Origin: Lachnoclostridium sp. UBA2905
Lineage (GTDB): Bacteria > Bacillota > Clostridia > Lachnospirales > Lachnospiraceae
Direction of reading: 5' to 3'
Assembly (NCBI GenBank): GCA_002349525.1
Contig: DEDL01000036.1
Span: 31,145 to 44,342 of the forward strand
Length of the DNA stretch: 13,198 nucleotides
Shown: in pieces, positions 1-6,511 of the stretch
Layout: each line of letters opens with the position of its first letter
Position numbering within the stretch: the stretch's first letter is position 1
Notes under the pieces: model-generated
Told to the model about the DNA's origin: nothing
What the model saw: only the letters and a program-made list of their open reading frames with translations
Databases searched by the model: none
Position numbers and translations under genes: made by a program

Positions 1-455
1 TGATGGAATGCAGTATCAAATACAACAACATTTATCTTATCAGGCGCAATGTTCTGACATGCTCTGATACCAATTACTGCACCATGGTTATGCAATGGGG
101 CAAGCTCACTAAGATCATCAATATCCTGTATAACCTGTTCATCAACAATAGCAGCTCCTGAGAACTTTTCTCCACCATGGACTATTCTGTGTCCAATAGC
201 TCCAATTTCATCAAGATCTTTTACAACACCTTTTTCAGGATCAATAAGAGCGTCAAGAACAAGCTTAGCTGCAACCTTATGGTCAGGCATATCTATATCA
301 TATTCTTCCTTTGCTCCTTCAGCTGATGCATACTTAAAATGTCCTGAAAGACCAATTCTTTCACAAATTCCTGTTGCAAGAGCCTTTTCTGTTTCTGAAT
401 CAATCAACTGGTATTTAAGTGAAGAGCTTCCACAATTAATAACCAAAACTTTCAT
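1..455 (-). CDS. ackA: Acetate kinase, N-terminal 151 residues (partial, runs off window)
   Basis: Acetate kinase interconverts acetate + ATP and acetyl phosphate + ADP in the cytoplasm. With phosphotransacetylase it makes ATP at the end of acetogenic fermentation. The translated N-terminus begins MKVLVINCGSSSLKYQLID, the family signature, with the active-site Asn at residue 7. GHRIVHGG follows at 88-95 (substrate-binding Arg90), then LAPLHNHGA near 119-126, and FDTAFH at 146-151 (catalytic Asp147 region). The family is about 400 residues, so roughly 250 C-terminal residues lie left of the window. The ATG at 453-455 is fixed by a perfect AGGAGG (complement of 463-468) seven bases upstream. 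No defect is seen in the visible part. It is transcribed away from tmcAL. A pta gene is not in the window. The identification is very secure. Confidence 0.97.
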   Translation of the reverse strand, partial: MKVLVINCGSSSLKYQLIDSETEKALATGICERIGLSGHFKYASAEGAKEEYDIDMPDHKVAAKLVLDALIDPEKGVVKDLDEIGAIGHRIVHGGEKFSGAAIVDEQVIQDIDDLSELAPLHNHGAVIGIRACQNIAPDKINVVVFDTAFH

Positions 456-498
456 CTTATTTCCTCCTAACGATATCAACTAACTTCATATAAAAAGC

Positions 499-514
499 GT
501 TCGAAATCACGAAC
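499..514. repeat. Short inverted repeat at the ackA transcription start
   Basis: GTTCG (499-503) and CGAAC (510-514) form a perfect 5-base inverted repeat around a 6-base centre. It lies at about +1 to +16 of the predicted ackA transcript. It could be an operator or a small 5' leader hairpin that stabilises the message. It is short enough that chance is possible. Confidence 0.35.
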
Positions 515-521
515 ATAGTCC

Positions 522-550
522 ATTATACAACTTGATTTTTATTTTGTAAA
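522..550 (-). promoter_or_regulatory. Sigma-A type promoter for ackA
   Basis: On the minus strand, TTTACA (545-550) is followed by a 17-base spacer and a perfect TATAAT (522-527). Initiation is expected near 515. This gives a 5' leader of about 60 bases before the ackA ATG, with the AGGAGG site near its end. It is among the best promoter matches in the window, as expected for a highly expressed fermentation enzyme. Confidence 0.75.
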
Positions 551-560
551 GACAAAAAAT

Positions 561-589
561 TTGCAACTTTTTAGATTATAATGTATTCT
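561..589 (+). promoter_or_regulatory. Probable promoter for tmcAL-ylbJ
   Basis: TTGCAA (561-566), a 17-base spacer and TATTCT (584-589) form a moderate sigma-A type promoter. A perfect TATAAT at 577-582 lies between them but has no convincing -35 partner. It is back to back with the ackA promoter, whose -35 is at 545-550. This leaves only about ten bases between the two -35 boxes. Confidence 0.45.
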
Positions 590-640
590 AATTGTATATT
601 ATCTATAGGGTAATAATTACAGTTTTAAGGAGTCATTTTA

Positions 641-1861
641 ATGAAGGTTGCCGGAATTGTCTGCGAATATAATCCATTTCACAATGGTCACAAATATCAT
701 ATTGAAAAAACACGAGAAGTCTGCTCTGCGGATTATGTAATTGCCGTTATGAGCGGTTCATTTGTGCAGCGCGGCATGCCAGCTCTTATTTCAAAATATG
801 ACAGGGCAGCTATGGCTCTTATGCAGGGCATTGATATGGTAATAGAAATTCCTGTAAGATATTCCACCTCAAGTGCAGAAGGCTATGCTTTTGCTGCATG
901 TGATATTATGAAGAAAACCGGCATAATAGATTCCATCTGTTTTGGAAGCGAAACAGCATCTCTTGATACTCTGTCCTTATATGCCGATATTTTATCAGCA
1001 AATGATGACAGCCTTAACAATCTCATTAACCAGCTGATGAAAACAGGAATTACTTATCCCCAGGCAAGAGAGGCCGCCTTGGCAAGAATAACTAATAGTG
1101 ACGTTTTTGAGCTTGCTTCTCCTAACAACATTCTTGCAATTGAGTATATCAAAGCTCTTCGTGGCAGCAGTATAAAACCCTTCAATATTGTAAGACGTGA
1201 ATCTGCTTACCATGATGCAGACACAAGTGATAAGGAATCCATTTGCAGTGCTACGGCAATAAGGCGCATTTTATCTGAAAATGACGTGACAAACCATTTG
1301 AATGACAAAATATCCTCATTTGTACCTGAAGGCTTTTCTAAAATGCTTGACAAAACATTATGTCCGGATGATTTTTCAATGGCACTTTATACGTCACTCC
1401 TTGCATCAGATGGGCATTATGATGATTATCTTGATGTAAGTGCTTCCTTAGGAAACAGAATATCAAACAGCCTGTCTGATTATACATGCTTTACAGACTT
1501 TGCCGCACATCTTAAAACAAGACAATATACTCTTTCAAGAATACAGCGCTCCTTATGTCATATTATGCTTGGAATAAAAAATGATACTCAGTCAGACACA
1601 TCAGGCCCAAAATACGACGTTCCTTATATCAGGGTGCTTGGTTTCAAAAAATCATCCTCTGCCCTCATGAAAATGCTTACAAATAAGAGTTTGGTTCCTG
1701 TAATAACAAAAGCTTCCATGCTTCATAATCTTGAGGGTTATAAAAAAAAGCTGCTTACAGAAGATATCCAGGCATCGCTTCTTTATGAAAAACACTTTAA
1801 TTACAAACATTCTGTCAAAGGAAGTGTAAATGAATATACAAGAGGTATGGTAATATTATAG
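641..1861 (+). CDS. tmcAL: tRNA(Met) cytidine acetate ligase TmcAL (YlbM family)
   Basis: TmcAL makes N4-acetylcytidine at the wobble position 34 of elongator tRNA-Met, using acetate and ATP through acetyl-adenylate. This improves AUG decoding fidelity. The 406-residue protein matches the family length of about 400. It opens with a nucleotidyltransferase fold: VCEYNPFHNGH (residues 7-17) is the HxGH adenylate-binding motif with His14 and His17. MSGSFVQRG (38-45) and CFGSE (100-104) are further family motifs. The ATG at 641 has AAGGAG eight bases upstream (627-632). The gene begins a probable two-gene unit with the ylbJ-like gene 45 bases downstream. In Bacillus the same families (ylbH/rsmD, ylbJ, ylbM) also cluster. 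It is divergent from acetate kinase, an enzyme of the same substrate pool. No damage is seen. The older family label is DUF795/UPF0348. Confidence 0.95.
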   Translation: MKVAGIVCEYNPFHNGHKYHIEKTREVCSADYVIAVMSGSFVQRGMPALISKYDRAAMALMQGIDMVIEIPVRYSTSSAEGYAFAACDIMKKTGIIDSICFGSETASLDTLSLYADILSANDDSLNNLINQLMKTGITYPQAREAALARITNSDVFELASPNNILAIEYIKALRGSSIKPFNIVRRESAYHDADTSDKESICSATAIRRILSENDVTNHLNDKISSFVPEGFSKMLDKTLCPDDFSMALYTSLLASDGHYDDYLDVSASLGNRISNSLSDYTCFTDFAAHLKTRQYTLSRIQRSLCHIMLGIKNDTQSDTSGPKYDVPYIRVLGFKKSSSALMKMLTNKSLVPVITKASMLHNLEGYKKKLLTEDIQASLLYEKHFNYKHSVKGSVNEYTRGMVIL

Positions 1862-1906
1862 AATGATTTTTAATATATTATATAAAAACAATTGTGAGGC
1901 AGGCAC

Positions 1907-2821
1907 TTGTCCACATATACCTCCAAATTATATATAATAGTTTTATTTTCCATTCTCTTAATACTTGTAGCAAAGCCGGGTGTCTGTATTGCCGGAACCC
2001 GCGCCGGTCTTCTTTTGTGGTTTAACAGCGTCCTGCCCACATTGTTTCCTTTTTTTCTAATAACAAGAATAATACTTCATTTAAATTTATGTCCAAAAAT
2101 GTTTCTAAAGCTCTACCCTTTTGCCACCGGACTGATTGCCGGATACCCTACCGGCGCCATTACAGTATGTGACCAGTTTCTGTCAGGCATCCTTACATAC
2201 AAGGAGGGAATGTTACTTCTTATTATGTCAAATAATGCAAGTCCAGGCTTTCTTATCGCCTATACAGGTTCTCTTCTTTGTCTTTGTAATCCTTATAAAA
2301 TATGGTTCACTGTGATAATATCTTCCATAATTGCAGGCATGATATATTACATTTCAATACTGTTATCAAAAGAAGAACATAAAAATATACAGGTCAGTAA
2401 CAAAGCCACCAGTGACAATTCAATTAGCAATAATCACTATTTAAAGCATGACTTCATCCTATTCTTTGAAAAAACCATGACTGACTGTATTAATCTGTTG
2501 GTAGTTATAGGATGTTATATAATGATATTTTCAATGCTTTCGTATTTTATAACAGATTTATTTGAAGACAACCTTTTAAGTTTGTGTTTTGCCGGCTCAT
2601 TTGAAATCACAAACGGGGTTTCTTTGTTATCAAAATATACCTTTGAAAGCAAAAAAATACAGAGTGCACTTGTTGCTGCACTCTGTAGCTTTGGCGGTTT
2701 TTCAGCATATTTTCAAACAGCCGGAATCCTGAAAAAATGTGGCTTATCAGGAAAAACCTATCTGTTTTTCAAGTCCATATCCGGCTTAATATGCTTTACA
2801 TTAAATATGTTCATAACTTAG
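1907..2821 (+). CDS. YlbJ/SpoVV-like integral membrane protein, short form
   Basis: This is a polytopic membrane protein of 304 residues related to sporulation protein YlbJ (SpoVV). In Bacillus, SpoVV helps move dipicolinic acid into the forespore. Visible family features are KPG...AG...GL.LW near residues 23-38, the VLPTLFPFFL segment at 42-51, GLIAGYPTGA at 75-84, SNNASPGFLI at 108-117, FEITNG at 232-237 and SFGGFSAYFQ at 261-270. The two Gly-rich motifs in the two halves fit a two-fold gate-type repeat. There are about seven to nine hydrophobic segments, with a polar loop around 155-185. The start is TTG at 1907 with GAGG seven bases upstream, because the only upstream in-frame TTG is followed at once by a stop. 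The protein is roughly 100 residues shorter than Bacillus YlbJ (about 400). Whether it acts in sporulation or as another small-molecule gate cannot be told here. Its last four bases overlap the opposing gene. Confidence 0.8.
   Translation: MSTYTSKLYIIVLFSILLILVAKPGVCIAGTRAGLLLWFNSVLPTLFPFFLITRIILHLNLCPKMFLKLYPFATGLIAGYPTGAITVCDQFLSGILTYKEGMLLLIMSNNASPGFLIAYTGSLLCLCNPYKIWFTVIISSIIAGMIYYISILLSKEEHKNIQVSNKATSDNSISNNHYLKHDFILFFEKTMTDCINLLVVIGCYIMIFSMLSYFITDLFEDNLLSLCFAGSFEITNGVSLLSKYTFESKKIQSALVAALCSFGGFSAYFQTAGILKKCGLSGKTYLFFKSISGLICFTLNMFIT
2651..2687 (-). terminator. Intrinsic terminator of the rsmD/coiled-coil operon, inside the ylbJ-like coding region
   Basis: Read on the minus strand, an 11-base perfect stem TACAGAGTGCA / TGCACTCTGTA (arms 2677-2687 and 2658-2668) closes an 8-base loop. 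It is followed immediately by seven T residues (2651-2657). This is a textbook rho-independent terminator. It sits about 130 bases beyond the stop codon of the leftward coiled-coil gene and within codons about 249-260 of the opposing ylbJ-like gene. It explains how the leftward transcript ends although the two genes leave no intergenic space. On the plus strand the T-tract is on the wrong side, so it should not stop the ylbJ-like transcript. Confidence 0.85.
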
Positions 2822-3453
2822 ATATTATCAACCTCATCAAGAAGATCCTCTAACTGTTCATCATCAGATGGGTGCTCTTCATTACTCTCTGGCTGATTAA
2901 CTTCTCTTGGAAGATCTCTTTCTAATTCTCTCTTGTTATTCTGAACAATTGTTATATCTTCCTTAAGAGCTTCAAATACTGCATCGTATCTTGATTTTGT
3001 ATTCTTATATGCATTCTGAAGGATACTCTCAGCATTAGTCATAAGATCATTAGTATAGGCAATTGCTGCTGTACGAATCTGAGTTGCCTCCTCGTTGGCC
3101 TCACCTATAATTCTGTTAGCCTCTGCACCGGCAGCAGTAACAATCTCCTGGGCGTGCTGATTGGCCTGTCTTACCATCTCACTCTCATCTATAAGTGTTG
3201 CAGCCCTCTGATTAGCCTGGTCAATTATAATTGATGCTTTGGCATTGGCGTCATCTATAATCTTTTCTCTATTAGCAATAATTTTCTGATATTTTTTAAT
3301 CTCCTCTGGTACACATACACGAAGCTCATCTAACATATCATATAAACCACTTCTCTGAAGTACAACCTTATTAGGGTTACCAATAGAAGATCTGGCTCCT
3401 TCAACATAATCAAAAATATCCTCAATTAACTGTTCAATCTTACTTGTTCCCAT
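2818..3453 (-). CDS. Coiled-coil protein with acidic tail, DivIVA/ATP-synthase-b-like, function unknown
   Basis: This 211-residue soluble protein has no signal peptide or membrane segment. Residues 1-50 form a small N-terminal region (KIEQLIEDIFDYVEGA, then NPNKVVLQRSGLYDMLDEL). Residues about 52-180 form a long Ala/Glu/Gln-rich coiled coil. Within it an A-N/E-A-x-x-I-I pattern recurs near 69-78, 103-117 and 118-128, as in ATP synthase b-subunit and DivIVA-like proteins. Residues 188-211 are a highly acidic tail. Such proteins next to rsmD in clostridia are often labelled as DivIVA-like or ATPase-subunit-like, without proof. A scaffold or division role is only inference. It starts 6 bases after rsmD, and its ribosome site GGAGGG lies inside the last rsmD codons, so translation is probably coupled. 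The stop overlaps the convergent ylbJ-like gene by four bases. Confidence 0.8.
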   Translation of the reverse strand: MGTSKIEQLIEDIFDYVEGARSSIGNPNKVVLQRSGLYDMLDELRVCVPEEIKKYQKIIANREKIIDDANAKASIIIDQANQRAATLIDESEMVRQANQHAQEIVTAAGAEANRIIGEANEEATQIRTAAIAYTNDLMTNAESILQNAYKNTKSRYDAVFEALKEDITIVQNNKRELERDLPREVNQPESNEEHPSDDEQLEDLLDEVDNI

Positions 3454-3459
3454 AGTTTA

Positions 3460-4023
3460 TTAACCCTCCATATTATATGATAAAAATACATGCTGATTGG
3501 TTTTGTATGATTTCACTCTTTCAATGGTAAAATGATTATCATTCCACTGCTCTATGTCAGTCCTAAGGGATGTTTCAATAATAATCATAGTATCATTATC
3601 AATTATTCCTGACTTATCTAAGGCTTCAAGAACCGGAGCCTCTAAGTCACATTCATAAGGAGGATCCATAAAAACTATATCAAAATGCTTATTCCTCTTA
3701 GACAAATTACGTATTGCCTGCAGGCAATCCATAGGAAGAACCTCTGCCTCATCAGTCAGCCTTGTATGTTCAAGATTATATTCAATACATCTTAATGATT
3801 CCTTACTCTTATCAACAAAAACTGCCTCTTTAGCACCTCTGCTTAAGGCTTCAATACCAATTCCACCACTTCCACTGAAAAGATCAAGAAATTCACAATC
3901 ATACAGATCATTCTGGATAATATTAAATAATGTTTCCTTAATTCTGTCTGTTGTAGGTCTTACATCCTTTCCCTGTGGTGTAACAAGGGTCATTCTTCTA
4001 ACTTTACCTGCTATTACACGCAT
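3460..4023 (-). CDS. rsmD: 16S rRNA (guanine(966)-N(2))-methyltransferase RsmD
   Basis: RsmD transfers a methyl group from S-adenosylmethionine to N2 of G966 of 16S rRNA in the assembling 30S subunit. The 187-residue length is normal. The N-terminus MRVIAGKVRRM and the VRPTTDRIKETLFN block (21-34) are characteristic of RsmD. FLDLFSGSGGIGIEAL (45-60) is the SAM-binding motif I, VFVDKS (68-73) holds the acidic ribose-binding position, and FMDPPYE (118-124) is the catalytic DPPY motif of N2-guanine methyltransferases. The ATG at 4021-4023 has GAGG seven bases upstream. It is the first gene of a two-gene leftward unit with its own promoter. In many Firmicutes coaD follows rsmD; here the coiled-coil gene follows directly instead. 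Confidence 0.96.
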   Translation of the reverse strand: MRVIAGKVRRMTLVTPQGKDVRPTTDRIKETLFNIIQNDLYDCEFLDLFSGSGGIGIEALSRGAKEAVFVDKSKESLRCIEYNLEHTRLTDEAEVLPMDCLQAIRNLSKRNKHFDIVFMDPPYECDLEAPVLEALDKSGIIDNDTMIIIETSLRTDIEQWNDNHFTIERVKSYKTNQHVFLSYNMEG

Positions 4024-4075
4024 TATATATCCTCACAATTCAAAATTAATCTGAATACAAACATTCATAATAATC

Positions 4076-4104
4076 AGTATATATGTTTTACGAGAAATTT
4101 TCAA
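4076..4104 (-). promoter_or_regulatory. Promoter for rsmD and the coiled-coil gene
   Basis: On the minus strand, TTGAAA (4099-4104), a 17-base spacer and TATACT (4076-4081) make a good sigma-A type promoter. Initiation is expected near 4070, giving a leader of about 47 bases. The -35 box overlaps the TGA stop codon of the upstream ligase gene (4101-4103). No terminator is seen between the ligase gene and this promoter, so readthrough from the ior operon into rsmD is possible. Confidence 0.7.
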
Positions 4105-5735
4105 CTCTTATTCTGATCATCAATAAGATTACTGCTGTGATATATTTCTCTAAGCTTTGGCTTTTCAATTTTTCCTGTAGGATTACGTGGAATATCTGCA
4201 AATATAATCTTTCTTGGACGCTTATATCTTGGCATCTCCTTACAGAACTCATTAATCTCCTCTTCTGTAAGGTCCACACCTCTTACAGGCTCTATGATGG
4301 CTGTTGCAATCTCACCGAGACGTTTATCAGGAAGTCCGATAACAGCCACATCTTTTACCTTATAATATTTACGGATAAAGTCTTCTATCTGTACCGGATA
4401 AAGATTTTCTCCACCACTGATGATAACGTCCTTCTTACGGTCAACAAGATAAATAAAGCCATCTTCATCCATCTGCGCCATATCACCACTGTAAAGCCAT
4501 CCATCCTTAAGAACTTCTTTAGTAGCTTCTTCATTATTGTAATAACATGTCATGACACCCGGTCCCTTAATAATAAGTTCACCAACGCCTCCCTGTTCCA
4601 CATCATTACCAGCTTCATCTACTATTCTGACTTCCCAGCCATATCCGGCTTTTCCAATTGCTCCAACCTTATGAATATTTTCAACACCAAGATGAACACA
4701 TCCAGGACCAATTGATTCTGAAAGTCCATAGTTTGTATCATACTGATGCTCTGGGAAATACTCCTTCCATCTCTTAATCAGACTCTGTGGTACTGGCTGT
4801 GCACCAATATGCATAAGTCTCCACTGTGAAAAATCATAATCCTCTAACTTAACATCACCAAGATCAAGAGCTTCAAGAATATCCTGTGCCCAAGGTACAA
4901 GCAGCCATACAATAGTACATTTTTCAGTAGATACTGTTTCAAGAATTGTCTTAGGATTAACACCCTTTAAAAGAACTGCCTTTCCACCTGAAATAAGACT
5001 TCCAAACCAGTGCATCTTAGCACCTGTATGGTAAAGAGGCGGAATACATAAGAATACATCGTCTCTTGTCTGTGAATGGTGCATCTGCTCACACTTTGCA
5101 GAATGCATCAGGCTGCGGTGCTTATGTAATATTGCTTTAGGAAAACCTGTTGTACCTGATGAAAAGTATATTGCCGCATCGTCATCATCAATAAGTGTAA
5201 TATCCGGAGTAACACTTGAACAGTTTGCAACCAGCTTATAGTAATCATCTGCAAATGACGGGCAGTTATCTCCAACGTAATATAAGAGACGGTTTGTAAT
5301 AATATCATCTGCAATTCTTTCAACACGACCTATAAATTCAGGTCCAAATACAAGTACATCTACCTCAGCAAGTTCAACACAATATTTGATCTCGTCTGAA
5401 TCATATCTGAAATTAAGTGGTACAGCAAGCGCACCCGTCTTAAGTATTCCAAAATAAATTGGAAGCCACTCCAGACAGTTCATAAGAAGAATTGCTACCT
5501 TATCTCCTTTTCTGATACCTCTTTCAATGAGATGGTTTGCAAATCTGTTTGCCTTCTCATTAAATACACTCCATGTTATCTCTCTTCTGTAGTGACTGGT
5601 CTTATCCGGCTCTATAAGCTCATAATCTCTCCATGTCACTCTTCTTTTTTCCTGAATATCAGGATTAACTTCAACAAGACATACATCATTGCCGTATTCT
5701 CTTGCGTTACGTTCTAAATATTCTGTAATTGGCAT
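4101..5735 (-). CDS. AMP-forming acyl-CoA ligase, probably acting on aryl or related carboxylic acids
   Basis: This is an adenylate-forming (ANL superfamily) enzyme of 544 residues. It converts a carboxylic acid, ATP and CoA to acyl-CoA, AMP and pyrophosphate. All core motifs are intact: the P-loop YFSSGTTGFPK (190-200), YGLSES (336-341), GWLYSGD (412-418), the hinge block DRKKDVIISGGENLYP (432-447) and PTGKIEK (519-525) with catalytic Lys522. There is no signal peptide or membrane segment. The sequence alone resembles medium/long-chain acyl-CoA synthetases and does not fix the substrate. Its place 128 bases behind iorB suggests aryl acids such as phenylacetate or indoleacetate, or branched acids, as partner of the oxidoreductase; this is inference. 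The ATG at 5733-5735 has AGAGGAT about ten bases upstream. The gene ends at the rsmD promoter. Confidence 0.9.
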   Translation of the reverse strand: MPITEYLERNAREYGNDVCLVEVNPDIQEKRRVTWRDYELIEPDKTSHYRREITWSVFNEKANRFANHLIERGIRKGDKVAILLMNCLEWLPIYFGILKTGALAVPLNFRYDSDEIKYCVELAEVDVLVFGPEFIGRVERIADDIITNRLLYYVGDNCPSFADDYYKLVANCSSVTPDITLIDDDDAAIYFSSGTTGFPKAILHKHRSLMHSAKCEQMHHSQTRDDVFLCIPPLYHTGAKMHWFGSLISGGKAVLLKGVNPKTILETVSTEKCTIVWLLVPWAQDILEALDLGDVKLEDYDFSQWRLMHIGAQPVPQSLIKRWKEYFPEHQYDTNYGLSESIGPGCVHLGVENIHKVGAIGKAGYGWEVRIVDEAGNDVEQGGVGELIIKGPGVMTCYYNNEEATKEVLKDGWLYSGDMAQMDEDGFIYLVDRKKDVIISGGENLYPVQIEDFIRKYYKVKDVAVIGLPDKRLGEIATAIIEPVRGVDLTEEEINEFCKEMPRYKRPRKIIFADIPRNPTGKIEKPKLREIYHSSNLIDDQNKS

Positions 5736-5797
5736 AACACCCTATCCTCTTTTCTTCTTATATCAGTCATAGTCTGCCAGCAAGCTTTTAATTCAAA

Positions 5798-5844
5798 CGC
5801 ACATGAGACTTGGTGCAAAACCATTGTCTACCAGACAATGTGCG
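5798..5844 (-). other. Candidate structured RNA or palindromic intergenic repeat between iorB and the ligase gene
   Basis: The 128-base gap inside the operon holds nested complementarity. CGCACAT (5798-5804) pairs with ATGTGCG (5838-5844). Inside, TGGT (5811-5814) pairs with ACCA (5820-5823), and TGTCT with AGACA (5825-5829 with 5833-5837, loop of three). Almost every base fits a compact three-way junction; only a six-base joiner (5805-5810) is free. An alternative fold extends the inner hairpin to eight pairs (CATTGTCT/AGACAATG, 5822-5829 and 5833-5840) at the expense of the outer stem. No U-tract follows, so it is not a simple terminator. It ends about 60 bases before the ligase start and does not directly cover its ribosome site. 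I do not recognise it as a known riboswitch class. It may be a dispersed intergenic repeat or an RNA-processing site. Confidence 0.5.
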
Positions 5845-5863
5845 CCCTCGCGGTTTATTTATC

Positions 5864-6433
5864 TCACCCCTCAAAGCCTGTAATAAAGGCCTTCTGGTTA
5901 AGTTCTATTGTCTTTTGCGGAACTGTTTCGGCAATAACCTCAAGCCACTGTTCCTTGCTGAAATCCATACTCTTTGCTGCAAGACCAAGTATAATTACAT
6001 TAAAGCATCTTGTATTTCCAAGCTTCTTAGCTTCTTCCATGGCATTGATTGAAACTACCTTATGCTCCTTCCCTAAAGTCTCAATAATATTTTCAGGATA
6101 TTTTGCATTACCTGTTACAACTGTCATAGGAGCAATCTCATAATCATTTACAATAATAACTCCGTCTTTTTTAAGAAAATGAGCATATCTCATAGCCTCA
6201 AGCTTTTCAAAGGCTATAAGTACATCTGCCTGTCCCTCTTCAACGATAGGCTCATTCACCTTGTCTCCGTAACGAACGAAGGTTACAACGCTTCCGCCAC
6301 GCTGTGCCATTCCATGAACCTCTGACAGTTTAACATCATATCCGGCTTTTGTTGTAATCGAGCCAAGGATACGGCTTGTAAGGAGTGTTCCCTGTCCACC
6401 AACTCCAACAATCATAATATTTTTTGTTTCCAT
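5864..6433 (-). CDS. iorB: Indolepyruvate ferredoxin oxidoreductase, beta subunit
   Basis: IorB is the smaller subunit of indolepyruvate:ferredoxin oxidoreductase. That enzyme oxidatively decarboxylates aryl-pyruvates (indole-, phenyl-, hydroxyphenyl-pyruvate) to aryl-acetyl-CoA and reduces ferredoxin, or runs in reverse. The 189-residue protein is normal in length and is the gamma-domain type of 2-oxoacid oxidoreductase. GVGGQGT at 10-16 is the typical start of the domain, followed by EVHGMAQRGGSV (38-49) and DVLIAFEKLEA (70-80), both family signatures. It is cytoplasmic, without cysteine clusters, so electron transfer rests with IorA. The ATG at 6431-6433 has an AAAGGA-type site upstream. 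It lies 78 bases after iorA in the same orientation. The order iorA-iorB-ligase argues for one operon. No defect is seen. Confidence 0.94.
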   Translation of the reverse strand: METKNIMIVGVGGQGTLLTSRILGSITTKAGYDVKLSEVHGMAQRGGSVVTFVRYGDKVNEPIVEEGQADVLIAFEKLEAMRYAHFLKKDGVIIVNDYEIAPMTVVTGNAKYPENIIETLGKEHKVVSINAMEEAKKLGNTRCFNVIILGLAAKSMDFSKEQWLEVIAETVPQKTIELNQKAFITGFEG

Positions 6434-6511
6434 AGCTTACTCTTTCCTTTCAGTTTATATCTTCTTATATCTTTACTTCCAAATGATATTGCTAATATTA
6501 ATATTCAAATT

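Noticed and set aside
2751..2770. GAAAAAC/GTTTTTC inverted repeat near the end of the ylbJ-like gene as a terminator
   Set aside because: The stem is almost all A-T and no T-tract follows it on either strand; the nearby GC-containing hairpin at 2658-2687 with seven T is far better.
4083..4715. Plus-strand open frame of 210 codons
   Set aside because: It lies entirely antisense to the C-terminal half of the acyl-CoA ligase gene, has no ribosome site, and its translation is Phe/Ile/Asn-rich without family resemblance. It is a shadow frame.
5810..6143. Two overlapping plus-strand open frames over the iorB end and the intergenic gap
   Set aside because: Both are antisense to iorB and the palindromic element, in different frames, with no start signals or recognisable protein.
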